From assembly GCA_034769895.1 (NCBI GenBank), contig CM068367.1:117970573-118034572 (forward strand): 64,000 nucleotides of DNA, read 5' to 3'. Position 1 is the first letter of the stretch. Every line of letters starts with the position of its first letter. The notes below the pieces were generated by a model that was given only the letters and a program-made list of their open reading frames with translations, was not told the DNA's origin and ran no database searches. Position numbers and translations under genes: made by a program. The stretch comes from Magicicada septendecula (taxonomy: Eukaryota; Arthropoda; Insecta; Hemiptera; Cicadidae). This document shows positions 11,501 through 22,367 of the stretch, in pieces.

Positions 11501-13457
11501 ACACAATTTTCTGATCAGCACAACGTCTCGCAAGTCCGAACTCAGCGAAACCGAAAACGGAAACGCCTCATGGACGAACTTTCGATAGACGAAAAAATTG
11601 ATGACCCTGTAAAGAAAATGAAGGTTGAGGTTTATTTCCTAGTCTTAGACTCATTATTGTCTCAACTGAATGATCGTTTCCCGGACAGCTCGCTTGCCAT
11701 GGTTAAACAAATGTCTTATTTTTCTCATGGAGGAATTATGAAAATCGCACATGAATTGGAGACTGGAAAAGACTTCAACCCCGATAAGATAAAAGAGCTG
11801 TGTGAGTATTACAATCTGGACAATGACCTAATTGCTTCAGAATTGGAGACGTTTTGCAATGTGTACAAAGTCACACACGCAGACATCGACATATCAGACA
11901 TGTTACATTCCCCTGAAGCTGAAAGGATGGAGATAACAGAGGATGAAGTGCGAATCCCGGCAGGGGCAAAGGATCCAGATGGCAGTGAAAATGAGGAGGT
12001 AAAGGAAGGAAATTTACAAAGTGAGAAACATAGGATGATGGACCAATGGATAATGAGAGACCATTAGACCATTCAGGTGTGTCCTTAACCTTTCGGCTCT
12101 ACCTAATCTGACAGTGATGTACCGAATATTGTTATCTCTTGCCGTGACCAGCTGCTCTGCAGAGAGAACGATGAGCCGTTTGAAAATAGTGAAAAATCGG
12201 CTTCGGAACATGGGAGACTCTTGGCTGTCAAGTTTGTTGATTCTATCCTGTGAAAACAACGTACTGAGCCAGATACAAAATGAAGAAATCATTAACAAAT
12301 TTGCAACCACAATTGTACACAGAAAAAAGCTGCTTTTGTACAAGACATTTAAACAAGGTGATAACTAATGTAAATGTATATTTTTACACAAACATATTTT
12401 TCCTATCATAATTTAAACTACATTGTACGTCGTTTTTGTAAATTGTTATAATTGAATTGTTTTTGAATGTAAGAAAATTTGTTTAGTCTAATTTCATATT
12501 TAAGAAGATACTCATCAAAGAGAAAGATCCTGTAAATGAGTCTAATGTTATATTTAAGAAGATACATATCAAAAAGTCTAATTCAATTTTTAATCTTATA
12601 CACATCTCTGTGAGAGTTAAAATAACTCAATTTGTATCAATAATAAAAAGAAAAGAATTAATATTGTAATCTTTCTTGGATCAATAAGCCAAAGAAAAAT
12701 AATTTACTTTGAATTTGTAACAAAGTGTATAAAATATTGGAATTAAAAGAAGTTTAATAAAGAATAAAAATAACAGAAGATTTTACTAGTAAACATTGGA
12801 ACTAATTTTATAAACAAAATAATCCTATTAAGAGTGACATCTATGCTGGTGACAAATTGTAAAGGAACTACAAGAGTACAAGACTTGAACCCGTTACAGT
12901 TTTGAAAAGCGGAGAATTGAACCATTCGCATGTCCACGGTATCTTAATATAATTTCTTCAAATTTTGTTAACAAGAGTTATTTGGTACTGACTAAAGAAA
13001 TTAATTAATTATTCCCAATATTAAATAATATAAATCGAAATATTAGTTGTCTACCCTGAGATAGAGTTTTTCATGATCAGATGTTTAACGTAAACAACAA
13101 ATAAAAAATTATTAAAATAACATAGACAATGCATACTGATCGCCCAAATAAAGGGGCAATTACTATAGCAAACAGAAAAAAAGTATAACTAAGAGAAAAG
13201 ATATCAGTACAATGTATACAAAATGAATACCAATAGGCCTAATATTAAACTTGTAATATGTAATTTCTTAATTTTGACTTAACAAATATTCTTAAGACGT
13301 TTTCTGGGCATACTTTCATATAACAATCTACACATTTGCATTTATTAAGTACTTTGTTCACTGGATGGGCCTTCATTTTCGCTCTTTTGTCCCCTTTTAA
13401 TTGTGAAGGCCGACAATCTTCTTGCCCCGAGCGCCAAAAAGCCTAGCTACGCCACTG
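8587..13457 (+). mobile_element. hAT transposon, ZMYM1-like/TTF type, decayed
   Basis: The left end CAGTGGTACCCACAGG and the right end (reverse complement CAGTGGCGTAGCTAGG) share the CAGTGG start and C/T-G-T-A-type interior typical of one hAT group. A transposase pseudogene with the right architecture lies between them. The flanking 8-mers (ggtatagt on the left, atcctacg on the right) do not match, so either the duplication has decayed, or one end belongs to another copy. Length about 4.87 kb. 12.4-13.3 kb is AT-rich noncoding element DNA. Confidence 0.65.
9120..12368 (+). pseudogene. hAT transposase (TTF zinc finger, DUF4371, C-terminal dimerization), broken
   Basis: Seen in order: a small Cys/His finger (about 9150-9230, CMEVMC then W-EHC); a probable intron (donor gtatgt at 9362, acceptor after a T-run at about 9630); an acidic linker; a TTF-type finger (about 10060-10300, NWLVYSPMKDAVFCLHC, then W-H-H); the DUF4371/RNase-H fold with YSVILDSIQD and GQSMDGAGNM carrying the two Asp, WCCSHRF, and TTRWSNKSDAL; and the C-terminal SAERTMSRLK Glu/dimerization block at about 12160. 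Lesions: stop 9354, frameshift near 9820, TGA 10329, a lost A near 10575, and an 8-bp tandem duplication of gaccatta at about 12058-12070 that shifts the frame. The arrangement matches the family vertebrate ZMYM1-like proteins derive from. Not functional. Confidence 0.85.
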
Positions 13458-14778
13458 ATCCTACGGTCCCAATCTTATGCTAACCAACTGCCACTTATTC
13501 TTTGCATTGAAAGAAACATGTTGTACCACACAGTTGTTTAAAAGTGATGAACTGAAGAATGGTGTTTAAGAAATTTGACACTGCAGTAGACCTCTTACAT
13601 GCTTCGTGGAAAAGCCTGATTTAATACTAGATTCAACCTCGTTCTGAAAGTCACAAAAATTTTCAAAATGAACTGCATGATTTAATTCTTGGTCTGGAGT
13701 TACCAAAATCAAAGCCAAACGTTATTTGAGTACCTTCAGGCTTTAGCAATAAAATATCCTACAAGAACACCTGAAAGTGTCTCTACACAGAAACTGACAA
13801 AAGGTTTGACTCCACTTTTAAAATGCAGAACAGTCTTGTTGCCTGCAGTGATTTAAACTCTTCTTTGAGAATAGAGTATAATCCACAAGACTAGAGATTT
13901 TCATAAATCATTTAAGTTAAGCATGGAAGCAGTTTTGCTTCACAATGGAAATTCACTGGCATCAGTTCATATAGGCCATGATGTACAGTGTTATTTTTAA
14001 AAAAATTGTGACCAAAAGTTCAAAATAATTACATCAGAATTATAATCAAACAAAATACATTGACATTAAGTGGAACTTCAGTACTTACAGAAGCTAAATA
14101 ACATAACATTAAATATTTCAGAAACAAAGTGTACTTCTGGGACTGAATTCTGATTTAGGTAGACAAAAAATAATCTTTATTTGTTTTTTATTTTAGTGTA
14201 GCAGTTACAGTAAAATACTTCATTTACTTTGAGTTGGTTCCTGTTGGTATGCTGAGTAATATTGTAGATTACTTTTGAACAGCACTACTAACGCAGCATT
14301 TCTTTAAACTTTAAATAATACCAAAACACTGAAAAAAATATTTAAACCATTTATTTATTTTTTTTATTCCTAATAAATAATTTTTATGATAAAAGTGAAA
14401 CATTATGTAGCAATTTTTTAATATAATAATGAAAAACCAAGGATTTAATTACATATGATTTTTAAACATCCAATCTACTAGTGAATGTGTAAAATTTACC
14501 CACTTTAGAGAAAATGTGTTTAATATTGTAATGGTACGTATCTTCAACAAACAACAATGAAGAAACATGACAAAAATAAATTATTTAAATACTTAACACT
14601 ATGATTAAAAGGGATGAGTCAGAGATTAAAGAATGGGTGATTAAAAAATAATAATACGATCAAACATATGAAAGTAATCATGAAAGTAACCTCTAATAAG
14701 GAAAAAGTAACATGCAACGGACCGAAACGTTGAAAACAATGATACCTGGCAATTTAACCACAATAGCCCAATAGATGG
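13458..14778. other. AT-rich stretch, no recognised gene
   Basis: No coding signal. Near 14720 'ggaccgaaacgttg' faintly resembles the 3' half of the hammerhead motifs elsewhere, but the 5' core is absent. Confidence 0.4.
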
Positions 14779-15010
14779 TAAGTGAGAAAGTAGAACCAGC
14801 CCCAACACCAAGGAAAGGATATATAATTATCACAAAGTAAGTGAGAAAGTAGGACCAGCCCCAAACACCAAGGAAAGAATATATAAGTGATAACACATTG
14901 TAAGTGAATAAGTAGAACCAGCCAACACTAACATAAGGATGTATAGATAATTAACATGGAAGTGAGAAGATAGAACCAGCCCCAACACCAAGGAAGGGAT
15001 ACAATTATAA
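14779..15010 (+). repeat. Minisatellite, four ~60-bp copies
   Basis: Units start gtaagtgagaaagtagaacc, then agccccaacaccaaggaaag and an AT-rich tail. Starts fall near 14779, 14837, 14899 and 14959. The third copy is the most diverged. Confidence 0.9.
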
Positions 15011-17590
15011 ATTATAACAAATGAAATAAAGACAGTGAAAGTGCACAACACCAATGATAGGTCAAGTGAAAAGAGACCAATCAGTAATAATTGTATATAA
15101 TGATGATGATCGTAAACACAGACAAACCATGTAAAACAAGAAGTGTTAAATTTTAATGACTTAAGTTTTAGAAGGGTACATTAACCCAAATGAATAGAGA
15201 TAACTATGACAAATCAAACTAGCACGACACAAACTTATTAACTGTATAATCAAACCTAGTAGAGTGAGAGATAGTGAATTAGAATAATAATGAACATTTA
15301 AAAAAAAAATGAGAAAGAGAATTTTAGTAAGCAATACCCACCAGTAACACTTAAACCAAATATAGAGTGCAAGGTGTTAGTATTAAAATACCCAAAGTAA
15401 ATAGAACCACATTGATAGTGATAAACACTGATAAATCAGTGGAAAAGGTTTTAAGAGTGCATAAAAAGTGAGTGAAAGCTAATAATTGCTAAACACAGAA
15501 AGGACTGTGGCAATCAAAGGCAATTATAAGTGAACACCAGTATATGACAAACTAAACTAAATTTTAGTAGATTAAATAATCAATAGAATTAAGATAGCAG
15601 TAGGAGTGCTACATATCATATATTAAATTTTGAACAATTAGTATTCTAAGTGGCAATTTATGTTATTACCTATGTGTTTAAGAAAAATTGACTATTAGTG
15701 TGATAATACACAGTATAGAGAATTTCTAATATACAGAGGTATAAAACCAAATATTATTAACCCAAAATGATATGGGAAAGACATTTAATAATAATATAAT
15801 CATTAAAAGATTTTAATAAAAAATATAGTAAAATGTTATTAGAGTGTCATGTTAATGACCTAATGTCATATAGAATTAGTAATAAGGAATTATCATTATA
15901 TTCAAATATTGAATTAATGTTTATATGTTTGTTTTTTATACTATGTAATAATTATTACTCACCAAGGAGATGAGGAGATGAAGAAAATGAACATTGTGAG
16001 TAATGACAAGCAAATAATTATGTTTAATGAATAGAATTATGTCTGTGGGAATTATTAGACCATAAGATTAAATGTTATATGTTAAATAATAAAGAATAAG
16101 AAATAATAATTAAAAACAAACAAAAGCAGTAAAAAAGAAACAAAATAAATACAGACAAATCCAGTGATACTAAAAGGCAATTATGACAATAGACAAGCCA
16201 GAATATGGAACCAAAAATCACATACAATTACAATAGAGCAGACATAAAACCATAGAACAAATGAACAGATCATGTATTAAACCAGTCAGAACCCATACAA
16301 GGGGAAAATAAAATGCAATCTGTGTAATTTAAGAAAAATAGCCAATTGCTGTTTAGGCCTAGGCAAATGCCTAACTGTAAAACTACAAAAAAACTACAAT
16401 TTTGAGAATTAAACAATAACATTAACAAAACTAATGCAAGTACACAATAAAAGACGATTAGGCAGTCATATTAAGAAAGAAATATTAAAGTAATCAGATA
16501 AATTAAGAAAACAGTGTAATTAAACAATATCAACATAACTGTCAAAATGTTAATACATCAGTAAACCCAATCTTATTGGATGTTAAATTAATCCTTGAAC
16601 CAAAATACGAACAGTGGTGATGATATTTAAGACTCAAATTTGAATACCGAAGATTAATTGCATTTAGAAGATCTGTAACCATTTTAAATAAAAATTCAAA
16701 TCTCCTAACAATGGTCTTAAGCCAATTTTAACCAATCAGAATTTTTGAGTTACCATGACAACAGCAGAATATTGACAATTTTCAGTTAGGAACGACAGAA
16801 TCTATAGTGATGCTTACATGAAGAGACGCCATGCCGTGAAGGGCCCAAAATTTTATTATAAAACATTAAAAGTGCCCATATTTTATGAAGAGAAGGACCA
16901 TACCAACTGATGAGAGGATGTTACATTCAACCCAGATCAAGGACCAACTTAATTTAATCCCGATGTATTGAAAATAAGGAAATTAACAAGAAGAAGACGC
17001 AAGACGTACCTGAAGCCCAAGATTTGAAGAAAGAAGAATCGACATCGACGAATCAACCTACATTAACTATTGACAATACACTTCCTATCAACTGACGATA
17101 AGTATTGCTGAATTAATTGAACGTCTTAAAATAAATTCTCTTTCAAAATTCTCACTAAACTGTGAACTCTCACTATCACTGAAGGTATTAATTTTCAAGG
17201 ATTGATGAATAAAACGTAATTTATGAACACTAAATAATTGATTATAACCTATGTATTACACAAATGACACCTTCACACACTTTAACACCACAACATTGAA
17301 TTTAAAGTAAACCTTATTCAATTTTAATGCTCACGATTATAAAGTGATATATTGTAATTTGTTATCTTGTTTTAAAACTTCTTTGTCGTACTTAAAAGGA
17401 CTCATTTGGTAAATTTATTGCGTAAATAATAATCAACGCCGTCTTGTGGCGAAAGAAAACATTGTATTGCCAACCCAGCCATCCGCTGAGTGAATGACTA
17501 TTTATTGCCGAGGCTAAAATTATTATATTAATTACAATTGTTGTATAAGCGTTAACAAGGATTAACAGTTCTGAGCCAAATAAAAAGGTG
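15011..17590 (+). other. A-rich noncoding region
   Basis: The + strand is conspicuously richer in A than T for more than 2 kb, with no ORF. This bias also marks the retroelement leader at 6.7-8.5 kb, so this may be the internal noncoding part of the same or a related retroelement beyond the inserted hAT. No 3' LTR, polypurine tract or pol gene could be identified. Confidence 0.35.
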
Positions 17591-18004
17591 TGTGTCATTA
17601 ACAACTGTCCAGTAATTATTTACAGAAAAATATGTATGTTTTGTTTTGTAGCAGTGAGTCAAACTAACCAACATTATTTCACGTTGGTAACACGTTTCCC
17701 CCACTCAACGAGATTCGAGTTCATGTCAGTTGGCGAACAATTCGAATCGACAATACCATACTGTAAAACAACCCAGGAAAAAACTTTTAATTGTTTTCTA
17801 GCAAAACAATTTGGCTCCTATCGGGAAGTACAAAAGAGGGAGAAGGGACAGGTAAGGCACACAGGCTACTCGACGCTTAAATCGTACCCAACGAGACTTC
17901 ATAACGTTCGCAAAATTTAAACAACCAAATTCAATCTTAAAACACAAATAAAAGTTTTTTAACAATATTTATAAACAAAATTAATATAATATTATTCAAA
18001 AATC

Positions 18005-18250
18005 GGTATGGAGAACCATACATGACTTCCATGTTGTAAATTTATGTTTAAAATAATTTACTTGAATTCGGTTCGATAATTTCTAAAAAAAATATCGCCC
18101 ACCCTCAAACTAATTTCACTATTTTTAGATATTTTTGTTATTATGGTGTAGTCGTTTAATATAATGTTATTTTCAGTCACTTTATCCATAAAAATTAGGT
18201 AGGTTTACTTTATTCTTATAAAGAAACCGAACTACGCAGATAATCATCCC
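18005..18250 (+). repeat. Modular repeat family, 5' fragment
   Basis: Begins with the family start ggtatggagaaccatac and runs through the 'tacttgaattcggtt' and 'tttttagatatttttgt' blocks of the copy at 2812. It is cut off at about 18250 by the duplicated segment. Confidence 0.85.
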
Positions 18251-18257
18251 TCCTCCG

Positions 18258-18710
18258 AAGCGCTCCGAAGTCACTCATGGACCCTGAGCATCTTGCAGAA
18301 GGTTCATTCCCTAAAGACGGAAAGTCTGTCTATGAATCGTTCCTCTGTAAACACGTGCAGTTACACTGCCCAGCGATCCACAGGAAGCAAATCGCTATCC
18401 ACGGTGGACACTTTATCAGCTTGCACGCGTTGTGTTGGTGTGGGTTTCGGCACTTTCCATTTAAAAAGCATGCAAATGTAAGAAAATAAACATGAGTGAG
18501 GCCAGAAATAACGCAAATTGTGTGTGTGTGTGTGTGTGTTTTGCCTGCCTTTTTATTGCGGTAATCATAATAATAAAATGGAAACGTAAACATTACATAA
18601 TTGAGCTATGCTTGCCTGCCTTATTTTCTCTCATACATGATTTAAATTAAAATTAAAAAATATAGAATTTTGTTAAAGTTAAATGAAATGTTTCCATAGA
18701 AACTATTTCT
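18258..18710 (+). repeat. Segmental duplication, copy 1 (holds the empty Helitron site)
   Basis: Matches 19295-19686 plus 20595-20720 at high identity: cgctccgaagtcactcatgg, then the same ~220 bp, a (TG)n run, and tttttattgcggta. The match continues across 18640/18641 into the sequence right of the Helitron in the other copy. A 70-codon frame is open in both copies but has no known domain. Confidence 0.88.
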
Positions 18711-18751
18711 TTGTTGTCAATAACGTAGTACACATATAAAACATAAAAATC

Positions 18752-18815
18752 GGTATGGAGAACCATACATGACTTCCACATTCTAAGATTTATTTTTAAA
18801 ATCATTTTCGAAATG
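18752..18815 (+). repeat. Modular repeat family, short 5' fragment
   Basis: Starts ggtatggagaaccatac and continues atgacttccacattc. It is lost after about 60 bp. Confidence 0.8.
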
Positions 18816-18917
18816 AAATATTACCATAGAAACTACTTCTTTCTACTTACTGCTTCAGCCTTAACCACAGTACTGTGGTCACTAACATATACCACCTCAC
18901 GTTATCGCACTCGATTT

Positions 18918-18958
18918 TCACTGACGATGGAAGTCAATGGCATTGCCGAAACGTCTGG
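18918..18958 (+). ncRNA. Hammerhead-ribozyme-like motif 1
   Basis: All core positions of a hammerhead are present: CTGACGA at 18921-18927 (consensus CUGANGA), GAAA at 18948-18951, the palindrome ACGT as stem III, then C (18955) as the cleavage residue. Three flanking pairs (TCA with TGG, one wobble) form stem I. Stem II (tggaagtcaatggcattgcc) is imperfect, so activity is doubtful. Confidence 0.6.
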
Positions 18959-19294
18959 TTTTGTAGAAAACATTGGACTACGGCCAAATATCCCGGGAAG
19001 GAATTTTAACAAAAACTACTTCTTTGTTGCCGATAACGTTGTACACATATATATAAAAAATATGCATAAAATTAATGGCTTGTATAAGTTAATGATTGAT
19101 CTCCATTAAGTAGTGCTCAAGTTTCCAAAGTTTTAATATTATGATGTCCGTAATTAAAACATCAGAGCAGGTTTAGTGTGTATGAGGGTTCACCGTGGAC
19201 AAAAATTTTCAACATTTCCTATTGAGCGTTGCTTAGAATAAATCTGCGAATCTACAGTGTACGTTTCACAGGACAAACACGCGGAAAAGAAGGA

Positions 19295-19686
19295 GCGCTC
19301 CGAAGTCACTCATGGACCCTCAGCATCTTGCAGAGGGTTCATTCCCCAAAGACGAAAAGTCTGTCTATGAATCGTTCCTCTGTAAACACGTGCAGTTACA
19401 CTGCCCAGCGATCCACAGGAAGCAAATCGCTATCCACGCTGGACACTTTTTCGACTTGCATGCGTTATGTTGGTATGGGTTCGGCACTTTCCATTTAAAA
19501 ACCGTGCAAATGTAAGAAAATAAACATGAATGAGGCCAGAAATAACGCGAATTGTGTGTGTGTGTGTGTGTGTGTGTCTTCCCTGCCTTTTTATTGCGGT
19601 AGTGATAATAATAAAATGGAAACGTAAACAGTACATAACTGAGATATGCTTGCCTGCCACGCACGATTATTTTCTCTTATACATGA
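19295..19686 (+). repeat. Segmental duplication, copy 2 (interrupted by Helitron)
   Basis: Second copy of the segment at 18258. It breaks off after 'tacatga' at 19686, where the Helitron begins, and resumes at 20595 (tttacattaaaatg aligning with tttaaattaaaatt of copy 1). It contains a (TG)n tract at about 19554-19577. Confidence 0.88.
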
Positions 19687-20594
19687 CTAGCAGAATACCC
19701 GTGCTTCGCTACGGAGTTTCACGTTGTACGTAATGAAAATGTTAGTTTAATTAATAAAGTTTAATTAAAGTAGGCTTCTTAAAAATAAATAGCTGTTGCC
19801 CACAACTTCGTTCGCGTGGTCTTCAATTTAATGCGATAATATATTTAGAACAGAATCTATTCTATTGGGTTGCCATAGTAATCAGATCTAATAGTTTTTT
19901 AAGACCGCAAAGGACCCCCCAGAGGATCGTATCGAAAAAAACACCTGTCCTATGTTGGTTCTCCCGTTGCGTAAAATATTTGTGCCAAGTTTGGTTGAAA
20001 TCGGCCCAATGGTTTAGGTGGAGACCTGGAAGACCCCAAAGGATCGTATAGAAAAAAACACTTGTCCTATGTTGGTTCTCCCTTTGCGTAAAATATTTGT
20101 GCCAAGTTTGGTTGAAATCGGTCCAGTGGTTTAGGAGGCGATGTGGAAGACCCCAAAGAACCCCCAAAAGGACCCCATCGAAAAAACACTATCCTATGTT
20201 GGTTCTCCCGTTGCGTAAAATATTTGTGCCAAGTTTGGTTGAAATCGGTACAGTGGTTTAGGAGGAGATGTGGAAGAAACCTTCGCGGACGTGCGCACAA
20301 CAACTCACCGAAGTTTCATCGCAATCGGATGAATGGTATAGGAACGCATACGGGACAAACAAAGAAACATTCATTTTTATATATAAGATGTAAACTATAC
20401 CACTTACTTGACATAAACCGTGATAGCTAAGCTAATGTACAACATATATGTATTAATTATATACATAAATGTTCCTCGATAGACACTCTATCTATTGGCG
20501 AAAACTTGAATAAAATCCGTTCAGTACTTCCTGAGATTAGCGATTTCAAACACAGAGAGAAAACGGACCGACTTTACTTTATACTATGTATAGA
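19687..20594 (-). mobile_element. Non-autonomous Helitron, insertion site confirmed
   Basis: On the minus strand it starts TCTATACATAGTATAAAG at 20594 and ends in a hairpin (CCGT-AGCGAAGC-ACGG) followed by ATTCTGCTAG at 19687. This is the Helitron TC...hairpin...CTAG signature. It sits between A and T, the Helitron target. The paralogous uninterrupted site at 18640/18641 confirms both boundaries. 908 bp with no Rep/helicase gene. Internally it carries three ~120-bp direct repeats and a second TC-like start (TCTTATATATAAAAATG at 20389), so it may have arisen from two fused Helitron 5' regions. Confidence 0.87.
19930..20290 (+). repeat. Three ~120-bp tandem repeats inside the Helitron
   Basis: Units with cctatgttggttctcccg, then gtgccaagtttggttgaaat and a purine-rich end. 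The motif starts at 19949, 20066 and 20193. Confidence 0.92.
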
Positions 20595-20689
20595 TTTACA
20601 TTAAAATGAAAAAATTATAATTTTATTGCCTGGCAACAAAGTTATTTTATTTTTAACAATTACCATTGTTTGAAAAAGTTTAAATGAAT

Positions 20690-21665
20690 TTTCAAGTACT
20701 TTACTCTTGTTAAAACGTAAAAGGTTGCAGGTAAACTACCCCTTCCCCTTAACCGATCTTCACCAAAATCAAAAGGCCTTGAGTCCTCTACAATTCAGTG
20801 ATGTATGCAAAAAATTATTTGATTCTGTTTGAATATGCGGCAATTACCGTTCGTCATAGAAAATTACCCTTGATAAAAAATGTTGCAGGTAAACTACCCC
20901 TTCCCCTTAAACGATCTTCACCAAAAACAATAGGTCTTGAGTACTCTACAAATCACGGCTGTATGCAAAAAATTATTTGATTCTGTTTGAATTTCCTGCT
21001 GTTATCGTTTGCCATAGAAAATACCCTTGATAAAAAAAACGCTGCAGGTAAACTACCCCTTTCCCTTAACCGATCTTCACCAAAAACAATAGGTCTTGAG
21101 AACTCTGCAATTTAGGGCTGTATGCAAATAATCTTTTGATTCTGTTTGAATTTGCGGCTGTTATCGTTTGCCATAGAAAATACCCTTGTTAAAACATAAA
21201 ACGTTGCAGGTAAACTACCCCTTTCCCTTAACCGATCTTCACCAAAAACCATAGGTCTTGAGAACTCCATAATTCAGGGCTGTATGCGAAACATTATTTG
21301 ATTCTGTTTGAATTTGCGGCTGTTATCGTTTGCCAAAAAAAAAATTACCCTTGATAAAAAAAATCGTTGCAGGTAAACTACCCCTTTCCCTCAACCGATC
21401 TTCACCAAAAACAATAGGTCGTGAGTACTCTACAAATCAGGGCTGTATGCAAAAAATTATTTGATTCTGTTTGAATTTGCGGCTGTTATCGTTTGCCATA
21501 GAAAAAAAATCTACAAGACAGACACACACACAGACACTTTTCGAAAAACGACTTTTTTTCATGTTTTGAGTGTAGTACAATCAGAATCTGCAATACTCTC
21601 GAACACGATTTTTTTGCCATCACCATACTTCCATTTCCTTAAGGAATATGGAAGTAAAAATTTAC
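20690..21665 (+). repeat. Modular repeat family with five-copy ~160-bp tandem array
   Basis: The block gtaaactaccccttcccctt recurs at 20731, 20889, 21048, 21210 and 21373 (spacing 158-163 bp). Each unit also holds 'gatcttcaccaaaa' and 'ttgattctgtttgaattt'. After the last unit come the standard family end (cttccatttccttaagga, then atatggaagtaaaaa). The single-copy versions at about 4920-5195 and 22080-22367 show that the array expanded locally. Confidence 0.93.
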
Positions 21666-21697
21666 CTCCTCCATCAACTACCATTTTAATTTATAAA

Positions 21698-21887
21698 GTT
21701 TTAGTGGATGGTTAGTGAGGATCGGTCAATAATACAACTTTAGTTATTTTGCGTCGACGTTTCGACAATATTTATTGTCATCTTCAGGACCTGTGTATGA
21801 AAGATGACAATAAATATTGTCGAAACGTCGACGCAAAATAACTAAAGTTGTATTATTGACCGATCCTCACTAACCATCCACTAAAAC
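21698..21887. repeat. Foldback: 87-bp inverted repeat with 16-bp loop
   Basis: Arms 21698-21784 and 21801-21887 are perfect or nearly perfect complements; the loop is 21785-21800. The near-identity implies a recent origin or correction between the arms. The left arm, with part of the loop, carries the hammerhead-like motif on the minus strand. Confidence 0.96.
21753..21790 (-). ncRNA. Hammerhead-ribozyme-like motif 2, complete core
   Basis: Read on the minus strand: GTC, CTGAAGA, T, a six-pair stem II (GACAAT-AAAT-ATTGTC), GAAA, stem III palindrome ACGT overlapping that last A, cleavage C, then GAC pairing with the initial GTC. Every invariant core base is present. The two-base-pair stem III is too short for a single molecule but is self-complementary, as in dimeric hammerheads of satellite DNAs and Penelope-like retroelements. 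The + strand version in the right arm lacks the first core bases. Confidence 0.78.
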
Positions 21888-21929
21888 ATTCACTGATTGA
21901 CGGTCACTAAAAATTTAAGGATTTAATTT

Positions 21930-22367
21930 ATAAAAAAAATTACCCCCTCCCCTCTTCAACTACGCTTTTCATTTATAGATATTTCATCTACCTTTCTACA
22001 GTGGATTATTATGACCTTCTTTTCAGGATACTTTATTTATCAAAATTAAGCACTTTACTCTTGTTAAAAAGTAAAACGTTGCGGGTAAACTACCCCTTTC
22101 CCTTAACCGATCTTCACCAAAAACAATAGGCATTGAGTCCTCTACAATTCATGGCTGTATGCAATCAAAGTTATTTGATTCTGTTTGAATTTGCGGCTGT
22201 TATCGTTTGCCATAGAAAACATTCTACATACACACGCACACACACTTTTCAAAAAATTACTTTTTCATGTTTTGATGGTAGTACAATCCAGAATCTGCCG
22301 TTATCTTTAACACGATTTTTTTCGGCATGACCATACTTCCATTTCCTTATGGAACATGGAAGTAAAA
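21930..22367 (+). repeat. Modular repeat family, 3' part
   Basis: Contains one 'tttatagatatttcatc' block, one 'gtaaactacccctttccc' block, and the terminal hairpin cttccatttccttatgga, then acatggaagtaaaaatg. Confidence 0.85.

Noticed and set aside
14700..14740. ggaccgaaacgttg as a further hammerhead motif
   Set aside because: No acceptable CTGANGA upstream and the base at the cleavage position is G, which hammerheads do not tolerate.
18277..19515. Two similar ~70-codon frames as a duplicated host gene
   Set aside because: The similarity is of the DNA segment as a whole, including its (TG)n tract; all frames are equally conserved and no domain is visible.
19862..20303. Overlapping minus-strand frames with repeated NHWTDFNQTWHKYFTQ-type blocks
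   Set aside because: They follow the ~120-bp tandem repeats inside a Helitron; the repetition is at DNA level and there is no known protein.
20389..20389. Alternative Helitron start TCTTATATATAAAAATG
   Set aside because: The paralogous empty site shows that host sequence resumes only at 20595, so this TC is internal.
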